From the NCBI RefSeq assembly GCF_007922615.2, contig NZ_CP042301.2, positions 2,232,001-2,296,000 on the forward strand: 64,000 nucleotides of DNA, written 5' to 3'. Source of the stretch: Nitratireductor mangrovi (GTDB taxonomy: Bacteria > Pseudomonadota > Alphaproteobacteria > Rhizobiales > Rhizobiaceae). This document shows, in pieces, positions 1 to 9,073 of this stretch. Made by a program: the position numbers and the translations under genes. The notes under the pieces were generated by a model. It was not told where the DNA came from and ran no database searches. It saw only the letters and a list, made by a program, of their open reading frames with translations. Position 1 is the stretch's first letter. Every line of letters begins with the position of its first letter.

Positions 1-1
1 G

Positions 2-1549
2 ACCGGCATGTGGTCCTACCGCCAGGAAAACCTGACGACCCTCGAAAGCCTGATCGATACCGGCCGGGCTAGCCATGCCGCGGAGCCCACTCTCTACGAG
101 AGGATCGTCGCCGAGGGTACTCCCGACGACGTCGCGATCCTTTCCTACACGTCCGGCACGACGGGCCGTCCGAAGGGCGTCATCGTCACCCACAAGGGCC
201 TGATCGACAACGCCCACCGCGTCATCGAAGCCACGAAGGTGCGACCCGGCGCAGACTATCTGACATACATCGCCCCGGCCTGGATCACCGAACAGATCGT
301 CGGCATCACCATGGGCCTCGCCGCGCCGATGGTGATCAACTTTCCCGAATCCCCGGAGGAAGTCCTCTCGAACCTGCGCGAGATCGCGGTCGAGATGATG
401 GTCTTCGCACCACGCCAGTGGGAGAGCCTCGCCGCCACCATCCAGGCGCGCATGCTGGACGCGGGCAGGTTCCGACGCCGCGTCTACGAATGGGGCATCG
501 CCATCGGCCACAAGGTCAATGTCGGTCGCCTCGAAGGCAAGCCGGCGCCGCTCTCCGCGCGCCTCGCCTATCCGCTCGCCGACATGCTGGTGCTGAAGCC
601 GCTGCGCGACAAACTCGGCCTGACGCGCCTCAAGCTCGCCGTGTGCGGCGGCGCCACCATGGCGCCCGACGTGTTCCGCCTGTTCCATGCCATCGGCGTG
701 CCGCTGCGCAACATCTACGGCGCGACCGAGATCGGGCTTCTCTCCCTGCACCAGGGAGAGCGCTATGACCTGGAGACGGTCGGACGCTGGCTGACGCCGC
801 ATCCCGACGCCGGTCCGCCGCTCGAATGGAAGGTCTCGGAAGCCGGCGAACTGATGATCCGCGGCGGCTCCTTTTTCCAGGGCTATCACGGCAAGCCGGA
901 CAAGACCGACGAACGCCTCGCGGACGGCTGGTACCTGACGGGCGACGCGGTCTCCACATCGCAGTCCGGCGAACTCGTCTTCCTCGAACGCATCAGCGAC
1001 CTGAAGCGGCTGCGCACCGGCGACAGCTTCCCGCCGCAATACATCGAGACCAGGCTGCGCTTCAGCCCGTTCATCAAGGACATCCTGACGCTCGGCGACG
1101 AGAGTCGTGACTTCATCACGGCGCTCATCAACATCGACATGGAAGTCGTGTCGCGCTGGGCGGAAGACCGAAACATCGCCTATTCCACCTTCACCGATCT
1201 GTCGCAGAAGCCGGAAGTGGCGGCGCTGATCCGCGACGACATTCGCCGGGTCAACAGCTTCCTTCCCGAACATGCGCGCGTGCGCCGTTTCGCCAACTTC
1301 CCCAAGGAGCTCGATCCCGACGAGGGCGAGCTCACGCGCACCCGCAAGCTTCGGCGCGAGTTCCTGACCGAGCGCTACGACGCACTCGTCACGGACCTCT
1401 ATGCCGGCAGCGACACGACGGCGCTCGAGATCCCGATCACCTACCAGGACGGACGCCGCGGAACCCTGTCGGCCATCGTGCGGATCCACGACGTCGATGA
1501 CGGCTTCACCCTCGCCACGACCTCGCATCCGAAGAAGGCCATCGCATGA
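2..1549 (+). CDS. AMP-dependent acyl-CoA ligase (long-chain/aromatic acid type), 5' partial
   Basis: Adenylate-forming ligase that would activate a carboxylic acid to its acyl-CoA with ATP. The frame is open to the window edge, and the P-loop core SYTSGTTGRPKGV lies only about 45 residues in (usually about 150-200), so the N-terminus and start are upstream; the ATG at 8 is internal. Further motifs are YGATEIG near residue 237, YLTGDA near 310, and a C-terminal basic stretch (ELTRTRKLRRE) where the catalytic Lys of the family lies. The stop overlaps the next start (ATGA at 1546), so it is translationally coupled to an ABC importer. A ligase inside a HAAT transporter operon suggests that the imported acid is the substrate; the exact acid cannot be read from sequence. 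Confidence 0.9.
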   Translation, partial: TGMWSYRQENLTTLESLIDTGRASHAAEPTLYERIVAEGTPDDVAILSYTSGTTGRPKGVIVTHKGLIDNAHRVIEATKVRPGADYLTYIAPAWITEQIVGITMGLAAPMVINFPESPEEVLSNLREIAVEMMVFAPRQWESLAATIQARMLDAGRFRRRVYEWGIAIGHKVNVGRLEGKPAPLSARLAYPLADMLVLKPLRDKLGLTRLKLAVCGGATMAPDVFRLFHAIGVPLRNIYGATEIGLLSLHQGERYDLETVGRWLTPHPDAGPPLEWKVSEAGELMIRGGSFFQGYHGKPDKTDERLADGWYLTGDAVSTSQSGELVFLERISDLKRLRTGDSFPPQYIETRLRFSPFIKDILTLGDESRDFITALINIDMEVVSRWAEDRNIAYSTFTDLSQKPEVAALIRDDIRRVNSFLPEHARVRRFANFPKELDPDEGELTRTRKLRREFLTERYDALVTDLYAGSDTTALEIPITYQDGRRGTLSAIVRIHDVDDGFTLATTSHPKKAIA

Positions 1550-2430
1550 GCGAAGTCCTCAACTACATGATCAACGGGGCCCTCGTCGGGCTCCTCTACT
1601 CGCTGGTCGCGATGGGCTTCGTCGTGATCTACCGCGCATCCAAGGTGTTCAACTTCGCGCAGGGCGAACTGGTCGTCTTCGGCGGCTTCCTCGTCTGGTG
1701 GATGGTCGTCTCGCTCGGGCTGCCGCTGTGGATCGGGCTGCCGCTTGCCTTCGTCCTCGCGGCCCTGTTCGGACTGCTCATCGAGCGGATCTTCTTCTCG
1801 AGGCTCGTGGGCGAGTCGGTCTTCGCGATGGTGATGGTGACGATCGGCCTCCTCATCCTGATGCGCGGGCTGATCCTTCTCCTCTTCGGACCGCAGGTGC
1901 GCCCGTTCCCGATCATTTTCCCGCTTCAGCCGGTGATCATCGGCGACATCCTGATCCCGCGCGCGCTCCTCATCGGCGGCATCATCACCACGGTCGTGGG
2001 CTTTGCCCTGTCCTGGTTCTTCAACAAGACCCGACCCGGCCTGAAGCTGACCGCAGTGGCGGAGGACCACCAAGTGGCGATCTCCATGGGCATTTCGGTG
2101 AAGCGCTCGGTGGCCTTCGCCTGGGTCCTCGGCTCGGTCCTCTCGACGCTGGGCGCAATCATCTATCTGAGCGGAAAGTCCCTGTCCTTCCTGGCATCCG
2201 AGATCGGCATCGCAGCGCTCCCGGTGGCCCTGCTGGCCGGCTTCGAGTCGATCGCCGGCGTCCTGCTCGCTGGCATCATCGTGGGAACGATCCAGGGACT
2301 GGTCACCGCCTATCTCGACCCGGTCGTCGGCGGCTCGGTCGGCATGGTGTTCCCGATGATCGTCATGCTCCTGATCCTCTTCATCAGGCCGACCGGCATG
2401 TTCGGCTGGAAGACCGTGGAAAGGGTCTGA
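1546..2430 (+). CDS. HAAT-family ABC transporter permease, LivH-like
   Basis: Inner-membrane permease of a branched-chain amino acid type (HAAT) ABC importer; 294 residues, the normal LivH length. It has about eight hydrophobic segments and the typical N-terminal text YRASKVFNFAQGEL, where LivH proteins carry YRAxxxINFAxGE. The ATG overlaps the stop of the ligase by 4 nt and the gene is followed after 4 nt by the LivM-like permease, so all are one transcription unit. Linkage to CoA ligases and beta-oxidation genes argues for an aromatic or other organic acid rather than leucine. Confidence 0.93.
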   Translation: MSEVLNYMINGALVGLLYSLVAMGFVVIYRASKVFNFAQGELVVFGGFLVWWMVVSLGLPLWIGLPLAFVLAALFGLLIERIFFSRLVGESVFAMVMVTIGLLILMRGLILLLFGPQVRPFPIIFPLQPVIIGDILIPRALLIGGIITTVVGFALSWFFNKTRPGLKLTAVAEDHQVAISMGISVKRSVAFAWVLGSVLSTLGAIIYLSGKSLSFLASEIGIAALPVALLAGFESIAGVLLAGIIVGTIQGLVTAYLDPVVGGSVGMVFPMIVMLLILFIRPTGMFGWKTVERV

Positions 2431-2434
2431 GACG

Positions 2435-3487
2435 ATGGATCCTGCAGGCGTCTTCGCCACCAGCTTCGCGCGCGACCAGGCCCTCATCCGGACGGGCAAG
2501 CAGGGACTGGCGCTCGCTCTGCTCCTCCTGTTCCTGCTGGCTCTGCCGGAGCTGGTCGGCCCGCGTCTCGTCGCGGTTGCGACGGCGATGCTGATCACCG
2601 CCGTCGTCGCCGTGGGTCTCCAGATCTGCACGGGCTACGCCGGACAGGTCAATCTCGGCCAAGCCGCCTTCATGGGGGCGGGCGCCTATGCCACCGCGGT
2701 CGCGGCGACCACCTACAGCCTGCCCTTCTGGATCGCCATTCCGCTGGGCGGCTGCGCCGCAGCCGCCTTCGGCTTCGTGTTCGGTCTCTCCGCCGTCCGG
2801 ATCAAGGGGTTCTACCTCGTCCTGACGACGATCGCTGCGCAGTCCATCTTCCACTTCCTCGTGCTCAACCTGCCGCAATCCTGGCTCGGCGGCTCGAACG
2901 GGATGTCGCTGATGCCGGCCGAGCTGTTCGGCTTCGTGTTCGCAACGGACAGATCGATCTACTATCTCTGTCTCGTCATCGCGGCGATCATGGTCGCTGG
3001 CGCTTTTGGGATCGCCCGCAGCCGGCACGGCCGGGCCTTCGTCGCCGTGCGCGACGACGACGTCGCCTCGGGCATGATGGGCATCGACGTGGTCCGCACC
3101 AAGGCGATGGCCTTCCTGGTCGGCGCCTTCTATGCGGGCATCGGCGGCGGGCTGTGGGCCTACTACGTGCGCTTCGTGGCGGTCGACCAGTTCACGCTGT
3201 TCCACTCGATCTGGCTCGTGGCGATGATCATCGTCGGCGGCATCGGCTCGGTGACGGGCGCCCTCGTCGGCGTGGTCGTCATCATCACGATCCGCGAGAC
3301 CTTCATCTCGCTCGGGCCGACCTTCATCCAGATCGCGCCGTCGCTCGGCGGCGACGTGGTCTTCGCGGCCCTCAACGTCTTTCTGGGCGGCATCATCGCC
3401 GCCTTCCTGATCTTCGAGCCACGCGGCCTCATGCACCGCTGGTCGATCCTCAAACGGTCCTATCGCCTCTGGCCTTTCCCCTACTGA
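2435..3487 (+). CDS. HAAT-family ABC transporter permease, LivM-like
   Basis: Second permease subunit, 350 residues, with multiple transmembrane segments. Visible family signatures are GYAGQVNLGQAAFMGAGAY near residues 68-86 and the cytoplasmic loop with GRAFVAVRDDDVAS near 203, the EAA-like contact with the ATPase. It starts 4 nt after LivH. The C-terminus ends with FEPRGLMHRW, the usual LivM ending. Expected to pair with LivH in the membrane channel. Confidence 0.93.
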   Translation: MDPAGVFATSFARDQALIRTGKQGLALALLLLFLLALPELVGPRLVAVATAMLITAVVAVGLQICTGYAGQVNLGQAAFMGAGAYATAVAATTYSLPFWIAIPLGGCAAAAFGFVFGLSAVRIKGFYLVLTTIAAQSIFHFLVLNLPQSWLGGSNGMSLMPAELFGFVFATDRSIYYLCLVIAAIMVAGAFGIARSRHGRAFVAVRDDDVASGMMGIDVVRTKAMAFLVGAFYAGIGGGLWAYYVRFVAVDQFTLFHSIWLVAMIIVGGIGSVTGALVGVVVIITIRETFISLGPTFIQIAPSLGGDVVFAALNVFLGGIIAAFLIFEPRGLMHRWSILKRSYRLWPFPY

Positions 3488-3541
3488 CGAATGGCGGACC
3501 GGAGTGGACAAAAATCGCATGACAACGGGAGGAAACGGCAG

Positions 3542-4762
3542 ATGAATTTCTTCAGGAAATGGGCATTCGCGTCGGCCGCGGCCGTCGCGCTTGCGGCGCC
3601 GGCACAGGCGGACACCACCTACAACATCGCCTCGCTGGCAGACTTCACCGGCCCCTACGCCGACGTGATGAAGGATCTCGCCGGGTCGCGGCATTCGGCT
3701 GTCGCCTGGTGGAATGCCGAAGTCGGCAAGGAACTCGGGGTCACCCTGGCAATCAAGGACTACGACCACCGCTACGATGCCGCGCAGGTCGCGAGCCTCT
3801 GGCCGGGCATCAAGGCCGAGCTCAACCCCATCATCGCGCTCGGCGTCGGTGCCCCGGACGCCACCGCGCTGGCCGGCCGCCTGCCGAGCGACGGCATACC
3901 GCTCATCATGTCGACCGCAGGCTACGGCTTCGGCTGGAAGCCCGATCCCTGGGTGTTCAATCCCCGCGCCACCTATGCGCACGAGGCGGCCGCCTTCTTC
4001 GAATGGTATCGCAAGGAGAAGGGCATCGAGGGGCCGCTGAAGATCGCCGTGATCACGTCCGAAGCCTCGCCCGCCTATGTCGACATCGGCAAGGGAATCG
4101 AGAAATACGCCCACGGCGCGACCGACCAGGTCGAACTCGTCGAGATGGTGTTCACCGAGGTCCAGCCGACGGACCTGACGACCCAGCTCAACCGCGTCCT
4201 GAAGAAGGGTGCGCAGGTCATCGACGTGCAGACCAACACGGCCGCCGTCGTCGCCGCCAAGCGGGCGCTCCAGGCGCTCGGACGTTCCGACGTCCCGATC
4301 GTCATGAGCTCCCACAACGGCATCACCGCGTCGGCCCGCGCGCTCGGCGGCATGGCCGAGCTCGAGGGCGACTACGAAGTCTACGGCATGGCGATGCCCA
4401 CCGACGAGGCGACCGAGCCGAAGAAGTTCTACGACAAGCTGAAGGCCGACTACGCGATGCAGGGCGCCTGGACGGTTCCGACCGTCATGGGCCTGAACCA
4501 GACCCTGGTCGCGCTCCGTGCCATCGAGGCTGCGGCCAAGAAGGTCGGTCCGGACAAAGTGACGGGCCAGGCGGTGCGCGACGCGCTTCTGTCGAACACG
4601 ATCACCAGCGCCCAGACCTTCGGCGTGCTCTCGGACGTCACCTACACCAACGAGGCGCCGTTCCCGACGAGCGGGATCACCGTCAACGTCGGCACGGTGA
4701 AGGACGGCAAATACGTCACTGCCGCCGATGGCGTGGCGGTGCCGACGATCGAGAAGTGGTGA
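3542..4762 (+). CDS. Periplasmic substrate-binding protein of HAAT ABC importer
   Basis: Type I periplasmic binding protein, 406 residues from the ATG at 3542, which has a strong ribosome binding site (GGGAGGAAAC) 6-7 nt upstream; the frame is open another 17 codons upstream but that part lacks a signal peptide. The N-terminus is a classic Sec signal (MNFFRKWAFASAAAVALAAPAQA). The mature protein begins TYNIASLADFTGPYADVM, the usual Peripla_BP_6 opening. It captures the ligand for the LivH/LivM channel. Ligand unknown; the neighbouring CoA ligases suggest an organic acid. Confidence 0.92.
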   Translation: MNFFRKWAFASAAAVALAAPAQADTTYNIASLADFTGPYADVMKDLAGSRHSAVAWWNAEVGKELGVTLAIKDYDHRYDAAQVASLWPGIKAELNPIIALGVGAPDATALAGRLPSDGIPLIMSTAGYGFGWKPDPWVFNPRATYAHEAAAFFEWYRKEKGIEGPLKIAVITSEASPAYVDIGKGIEKYAHGATDQVELVEMVFTEVQPTDLTTQLNRVLKKGAQVIDVQTNTAAVVAAKRALQALGRSDVPIVMSSHNGITASARALGGMAELEGDYEVYGMAMPTDEATEPKKFYDKLKADYAMQGAWTVPTVMGLNQTLVALRAIEAAAKKVGPDKVTGQAVRDALLSNTITSAQTFGVLSDVTYTNEAPFPTSGITVNVGTVKDGKYVTAADGVAVPTIEKW

Positions 4763-4774
4763 CCTGACCTCGAA

Positions 4775-4800
4775 GGCGGCCGGGCGAAGGCCCGGCCGCC
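4775..4800 (+). other. Intercistronic hairpin between binding-protein and ATPase genes
   Basis: A perfect 11-bp GC-only stem (GGCGGCCGGGC / GCCCGGCCGCC) with the 4-nt loop GAAG lies 12 nt after the binding-protein stop and about 16 nt before the ATPase start. It has no U tract, so it is less likely a full terminator than an mRNA-stabilising or attenuating hairpin. Such hairpins downstream of binding-protein genes are known to raise binding-protein levels relative to the membrane and ATPase subunits; here that role is inferred. Confidence 0.75.
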
Positions 4801-4816
4801 GCTACCGGAGCCCGGC

Positions 4817-5608
4817 ATGCTCGAACTCAACAACGTCGAAGTCATCTATTCGGACGTCATCCTGGCGGTGAAGGGCGTTTCCATGCGCATCGAGACCGGT
4901 CAGTGCGTGACGCTGCTCGGCGGCAACGGCGCCGGCAAGTCGACGACGCTCAAGTCCATCTCCAACGTCATCAAGACGGAGGACGGGAAGGTCACCGCGG
5001 GCAGCATCCTCTTCGATGGCAGGCGGATCGACAACGGCGAGCCGGAGAACATCGTCACCCACGGCATCATCCACGTCATGGAAGGCCGTCGAGTGCTGAA
5101 GCACCTGACGGTGGAGCAGAACCTTCTGATCGGCGGACATCGCGAGCCGTCGCTGAAGGCCGTGCGCGCGAAGCTGGACGAGGTGTATTCTGAGATCGGG
5201 CGCCTCGCCGCGCTCAAGGACCGCACCTCCGGCTACCTGTCCGGGGGCGAGCAGCAGATGCTGGTGATCGGGCGCGCGATGATGGCACGGCCGAAGCTTA
5301 TGATGATCGACGAGCCGTCCCTCGGTCTGGCGCCGCTGATGGTCGACGAGGTGTTCGCCCTGCTCGCGAGGCTGAAGGCATCGGGCATGACGCTCCTCCT
5401 GGTCGAGCAGAATGCGCGCGTCGCGCTGGAACTCGCGGACTACGGCTACGTGATGGAGAACGGGCACATCGTGCTCGAAGGCGCGGGCGAGGACCTGCGC
5501 CGCAACGAGGACGTGCGCGAATTCTATCTCGGCCTGAACCTCGACGGCGAACGCAAGAGCTACCGCGACGTCAAGCACTACCGCCGGCGCAAGCGCTGGC
5601 TCGGCTAG
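4817..5608 (+). CDS. HAAT-family ABC transporter ATP-binding protein, LivF-like
   Basis: Cytoplasmic ATPase subunit, 263 residues. Walker A is GGNGAGKST near residue 36, the signature is LSGGEQQM near 142, and Walker B is LMMIDEPSLGLAP near 162, all intact. The text fits LivF rather than LivG (EGRRVLKHLTVEQNL). The partner LivG ATPase is not in the window; in related clusters it lies before the acyl-CoA ligase, so it may be just upstream. The C-terminal tail of about 25 residues (RKSYRDVKHYRRRKRWLG) is basic and longer than usual; this tail is seen in HAAT ATPases linked to CoA ligases. Confidence 0.92.
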   Translation: MLELNNVEVIYSDVILAVKGVSMRIETGQCVTLLGGNGAGKSTTLKSISNVIKTEDGKVTAGSILFDGRRIDNGEPENIVTHGIIHVMEGRRVLKHLTVEQNLLIGGHREPSLKAVRAKLDEVYSEIGRLAALKDRTSGYLSGGEQQMLVIGRAMMARPKLMMIDEPSLGLAPLMVDEVFALLARLKASGMTLLLVEQNARVALELADYGYVMENGHIVLEGAGEDLRRNEDVREFYLGLNLDGERKSYRDVKHYRRRKRWLG

Positions 5609-5643
5609 GGAAGAGCGCCGCCTGTCCGACGTGCCCGCCTATC

Positions 5644-5668
5644 GGACGTCACCTCCTATCCGACGTCC
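5644..5668. terminator. Possible bidirectional terminator between convergent genes
   Basis: A 7-bp inverted repeat (GGACGTC / GACGTCC) with an 11-nt loop sits between the LivF-like gene and the convergent PaaK-like gene, overlapping the last codons of the latter. There is no clear T tract on either strand, so the call rests only on the stem and convergent position. Confidence 0.3.
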
Positions 5669-6867
5669 TTGCGGTCGACCACCAGCGGTGCGTCGTCGGG
5701 AATCGCGGCGAGCACTTCGACGTGGTCCGCCTTCAGCCGCGACAGCTCCCGGAACCGATCCGCCGCCAGCCGCCGGATCGCATCGACGTCCGCGCCTTCG
5801 GCGGTCACGAGGTTGAGCGTGATCTCCTCGCGATGTCCCGGGCGGGCGACCACGGCCTGGGCCCTGGCGAGACCCGGCACGGAGATGGCCAGGTCCTCGA
5901 GCTGGCGCGGATAGACGAAGATCTCGCGCGCCTTCACCGCCTGGCCGACGCGTCCCTGGAGCATCGAGATGCGGGCCACCGTGCCGTCCGCATGCAGCGA
6001 TCGGGCGATCGCCACGTCGCCGGTTCCGAAGCGGATCAGCGGCCAGCCGGCGTTGAGCGTGGTCACGACGATCTCGCCCGGCTCGCCGGGCGGCAGCGGT
6101 GCCCCGCTTACCGGATCGCAGATCTGGACGATCCGGTCCTGATGGATCTCGTAGCCTTCCTCGCCGTCGCTCTCGAACCCGATGATACCGAAATCGGCGG
6201 TCGCATAGACCGAGAAGGTCCTGATGCCGTAGCGGGCCTCGAGCCGTTTCCGCTTGCCCATCCAGTCGCCGAACTCGCCGCCGAGAAGCGCGGATTTCAC
6301 CGACCACTGCTCGGGCAGGGAGCGGCCCATCGCCTCGATCGTCTCGGCGAGCGTGACGAAGAAGGCGGTCGCCGCGCAGATGCAGGTCACGTCGAGATCG
6401 AGGACGAGCTTCGCCTGCATCTCGCTGTTGCCCGTGCCGGACGGGATCACCGCCGCGCCGGTGGCTCGCAGCCCGTCGTCGAGCGCCAGGCCTGCCGGCA
6501 CGAGATGATAGGACCAGGTGTTGAGCACCCGGTCGCCGCGTCCGATCCCCGCCGCCGCGAAGGCGCCGGCGAAGCCGAAATGGTCGCTCTCACCGCGGAT
6601 CTGGGGTTCGTTGATCGGGCCGGGCGAGACGAAGATGCGCTCGATGTCGCTCTCTTCCGCGGCGAGGAACCCGCCGAAGGGCGGTCTCTCGCGCTGCAGG
6701 TCGATCATGCGCTCCTTCTTGAACACCGGAATGCGGGCCAGCGCCTCGCTGCCGTCCAGCGCGGACGGGGCGACACCGGCACCGTCCAGGATGGCCCGGA
6801 TCGCGGGTGCGAGGTCATGGGCGCGATGGTGGATGTCCCGCAGGCGGGCGAAGCGGTCCGTGCTCAT
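5656..6867 (-). CDS. Phenylacetate-CoA ligase-like adenylate-forming enzyme (PaaK family)
   Basis: AMP-forming CoA ligase of the PaaK/coenzyme F390 synthetase type, 403 residues from the ATG at 6867 (MSTDRF), 10 nt after the preceding hydratase stop; the open frame upstream overlaps that gene and is unlikely to be used. Recognisable blocks are SPGPINEP (P-loop position, where PaaK has TSGTTG), YATADFGIIGFE (YGxTE position), GEPGEIVVTTLNAGWPLIRFGTGD and the C-terminal YPRQLEDL. The poorly conserved P-loop is typical of the PaaK-like paralogs found in HAAT clusters. Probably activates an aromatic or related acid; whether it duplicates or follows the first ligase is unknown. Confidence 0.85.
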   Translation of the reverse strand: MSTDRFARLRDIHHRAHDLAPAIRAILDGAGVAPSALDGSEALARIPVFKKERMIDLQRERPPFGGFLAAEESDIERIFVSPGPINEPQIRGESDHFGFAGAFAAAGIGRGDRVLNTWSYHLVPAGLALDDGLRATGAAVIPSGTGNSEMQAKLVLDLDVTCICAATAFFVTLAETIEAMGRSLPEQWSVKSALLGGEFGDWMGKRKRLEARYGIRTFSVYATADFGIIGFESDGEEGYEIHQDRIVQICDPVSGAPLPPGEPGEIVVTTLNAGWPLIRFGTGDVAIARSLHADGTVARISMLQGRVGQAVKAREIFVYPRQLEDLAISVPGLARAQAVVARPGHREEITLNLVTAEGADVDAIRRLAADRFRELSRLKADHVEVLAAIPDDAPLVVDRKDVG

Positions 6868-6877
6868 GGTGGCCTTC

Positions 6878-7672
6878 TCAGCGCCCGATGAAGGTGGGCT
6901 TGCGCTTCTCCTCGAAGGCCGCAAGGCCTTCCTGCATGTCGTGACTGCCGGCATGCAGTTCGGACGCGAGGAGTTCGAGCCGCAGCGCCGTCGGCACCGG
7001 CTGCTCGAGCCCGTCGTCGACGAGCGCCTTGACGCGGCGCAGGACGAGAGGGCTCTTCTCGGACAGCTTTGCCACGAGGCGTTCGACGGCGGGCATCAGC
7101 TCCGCGTCGTCCACGACCTCGTTGACCAGACCGGCCGCGGCCAGCGCCTCGGCCGACATGAAGTCTCCCGTGTAGAGCAGGTATTTCGCGCGTGTGGGGC
7201 CGATCTTGCGCGGAAGCCGGACCGAGCTGCCCCCACCCGGCAGCAGCCCGAAATTGATGTGGCCGTCGGCGAGCCGCGCCGAACGGGCGGCGACGACGAG
7301 GTCGCAGCACAGGACGAGTTCCAGTCCGCCGGCCACGGTGATCCCGTTCACGGCCGCGATCACCGGACGCGGACACTTCTCGAGCCGGTTCATCATGGCG
7401 AGGACCGTGTCGAGGAAGGTCGCCATGGCAGCCTCGTCGCCCCCGCTGGTCTCGCGGACGAACTTCAGGTCGGCACCGGCACAGAAGGCGCGGCCGCTTC
7501 CCGTCAGCACCACCGCCTTGACGTCGTCCTCCATGGCGCGGTCGAGCGCGGCATCAATTCCGGCGACGATGGCGGGGGTGAGCGAGTTCAGCGCTGCTGG
7601 ACGGTTCAGCGTGATCCAGACGGCGCCGTGCCGCACCTCGACCAGCGTGCTGGTATCGGACTTCGCGTCCAT
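6878..7672 (-). CDS. Enoyl-CoA hydratase/isomerase (crotonase family)
   Basis: 264-residue crotonase-fold protein. It carries the oxyanion-hole segments GSGRAFCAGADL near residue 58 and the second block INFGLLPGGGSSVRLPR near 142, where a Gly-Gly-Gly-Ser replaces the usual catalytic Glu region, so hydratase versus isomerase activity cannot be decided. C-terminal residues AAFEEKRKPTF are the usual ending. It is the promoter-proximal gene of a two-gene leftward operon with the PaaK-like ligase, divergent from the thiolase. Confidence 0.9.
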   Translation of the reverse strand: MDAKSDTSTLVEVRHGAVWITLNRPAALNSLTPAIVAGIDAALDRAMEDDVKAVVLTGSGRAFCAGADLKFVRETSGGDEAAMATFLDTVLAMMNRLEKCPRPVIAAVNGITVAGGLELVLCCDLVVAARSARLADGHINFGLLPGGGSSVRLPRKIGPTRAKYLLYTGDFMSAEALAAAGLVNEVVDDAELMPAVERLVAKLSEKSPLVLRRVKALVDDGLEQPVPTALRLELLASELHAGSHDMQEGLAAFEEKRKPTFIGR

Positions 7673-7706
7673 GACGACCCTCCCAGAATTTTACTCTTGA
7701 GTCAGT

Positions 7707-7724
7707 TGATTGTTCGGTCGGTCA
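7707..7724. promoter_or_regulatory. Candidate TetR-type operator in divergent hydratase/thiolase promoter
   Basis: The 143-bp divergent gap holds an 18-bp imperfect dyad, TGATTGTTCGGTCGGTCA, in which TGA...TCA and the inner G/C positions are symmetric (5 of 9 positions). TetR repressors of acyl-CoA catabolism (PaaR/FadR-like) commonly bind such CGGTCGGTCA half-sites. No regulator gene for it is visible in the window. Weak sequence-only evidence. Confidence 0.35.
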
Positions 7725-7815
7725 CATTGTAGACTTTGCAGACTTGAGCGCAAGCGCCTGATGTCGCCGCTGCCCGTTTTCCAGCGGCGCTGCGCTCTGC
7801 GAGAGGGAGGAAGCG

Positions 7816-9054
7816 ATGGAAGCCGTCTACGTCGTCGGGGTCGGCATGACCCCGTTCGGCCGCATGCCCGACATGACCATCAAGGCGATGGCCCGGGCCG
7901 CGGTGGATCAGGCGCTCGGGGATGCCGGCCTTGGGCTGGATGCGCTCCAGGCGGCCTATTTCTCGAACTGCACGCAGGGTCACATGGAGCGGCAGCACAT
8001 GATCCGCGGCGAGATCGTCATGCGCTCCATGGGCATCGGCGGCATTCCGGTCGTGAACGTCGAGAACGCCTGTGCCAGCGCGTCGACCGCGGTGAATCTT
8101 GCGGTGAATTTTCTCAGGGCCGGAGACGGCGACGTGGCGCTGGCGCTCGGCGCGGAGAAGATGTTCTCTGCCGACAGGGCGCTCATGTTCGCCGCCTTCG
8201 ACAGCGCCTGGGACGTCGAGAACGATGCCGAGATCCGTGATCGGCTGATCCGCCTCGGCGAAGGCGTCGACGTGCCCGAGGGCACGACCTCGCCCAAGCC
8301 CTACAGCGCCTTCATGGACGTCTACGCTGCCTTCTCGCGGCTCCACATGAAGCGCTTCGGCACGACCCAGCGGCAGCTCGCCGCCGTGGCGGCCAAGAAC
8401 CACACGCATTCGGTCCACAATCCGCTGTCGCAGTTCCAGGATGCCTACACGATCGACCAGATCCTCGCGGCACCGCCGATCACCTATCCGCTCACCCTGC
8501 CCATGTGCTCGCCCATCTCCGACGGCGCGGCCGCGGCCATCCTCGTCACGGAGGAGGGGATGCGGCGGCATGGAATCGATCGATCGCGCGCGATCAGGGT
8601 TCTCGCCAGCGTCATCCAGACCGGCAGCGACCGCGAGCCCGAGGAGGTCGAGAAGCACTGCACGGCGCTGGCGGCAAAGCGCGCCTACGAGAAGGCAGGG
8701 CTCGGGCCTGAGGACGTGTCGGTCGCCGAGGTCCACGATGCGACCGCGATGGGCGAAGTCATCCAGGTCGAGAACCTCGGCTTCTGCGATTTCGGCGACG
8801 GCGGCGTGATCTCCGAGCGCGGCGAGACGACGATCGGCGGCCGCATCCCGGTCAACCCGTCCGGGGGTCTGGAATCGCGCGGCCATCCGGTCGGAGCCAC
8901 GGGTCTGGCTCAGGTCTACGAACTCGTCGCGCAGCTGCGCGGCGAGGCAGGGCCCCGCCAGGTCGAGAGCGCGCGCATCGCGCTCGCCGAGAACGGCGGC
9001 GGACTGCACGGCATCGAGGAAGCCGTGGCCTGCGTCACGATCCTCGCTCGATAG
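7816..9054 (+). CDS. Thiolase, SCP-x / lipid-transfer type (acetyl-CoA acetyltransferase)
   Basis: 412-residue thiolase catalysing thiolytic cleavage of 3-ketoacyl-CoA. The nucleophilic cysteine lies in VENACASASTAVNLA near residue 86-100, and the C-terminal His block is NPSGGLESRGHPVGATGL. The HDATAMGEVIQVENLGFC segment is characteristic of the SCP-x thiolase branch used for branched, sterol or aromatic side chains rather than FadA/PhaA. Start supported by GGGAGGAAGCG just upstream. It heads a rightward operon with two SDR genes (20- and 10-nt gaps). Confidence 0.92.
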   Translation: MEAVYVVGVGMTPFGRMPDMTIKAMARAAVDQALGDAGLGLDALQAAYFSNCTQGHMERQHMIRGEIVMRSMGIGGIPVVNVENACASASTAVNLAVNFLRAGDGDVALALGAEKMFSADRALMFAAFDSAWDVENDAEIRDRLIRLGEGVDVPEGTTSPKPYSAFMDVYAAFSRLHMKRFGTTQRQLAAVAAKNHTHSVHNPLSQFQDAYTIDQILAAPPITYPLTLPMCSPISDGAAAAILVTEEGMRRHGIDRSRAIRVLASVIQTGSDREPEEVEKHCTALAAKRAYEKAGLGPEDVSVAEVHDATAMGEVIQVENLGFCDFGDGGVISERGETTIGGRIPVNPSGGLESRGHPVGATGLAQVYELVAQLRGEAGPRQVESARIALAENGGGLHGIEEAVACVTILAR

Positions 9055-9073
9055 GATTGCTTGGGAGGACAGG

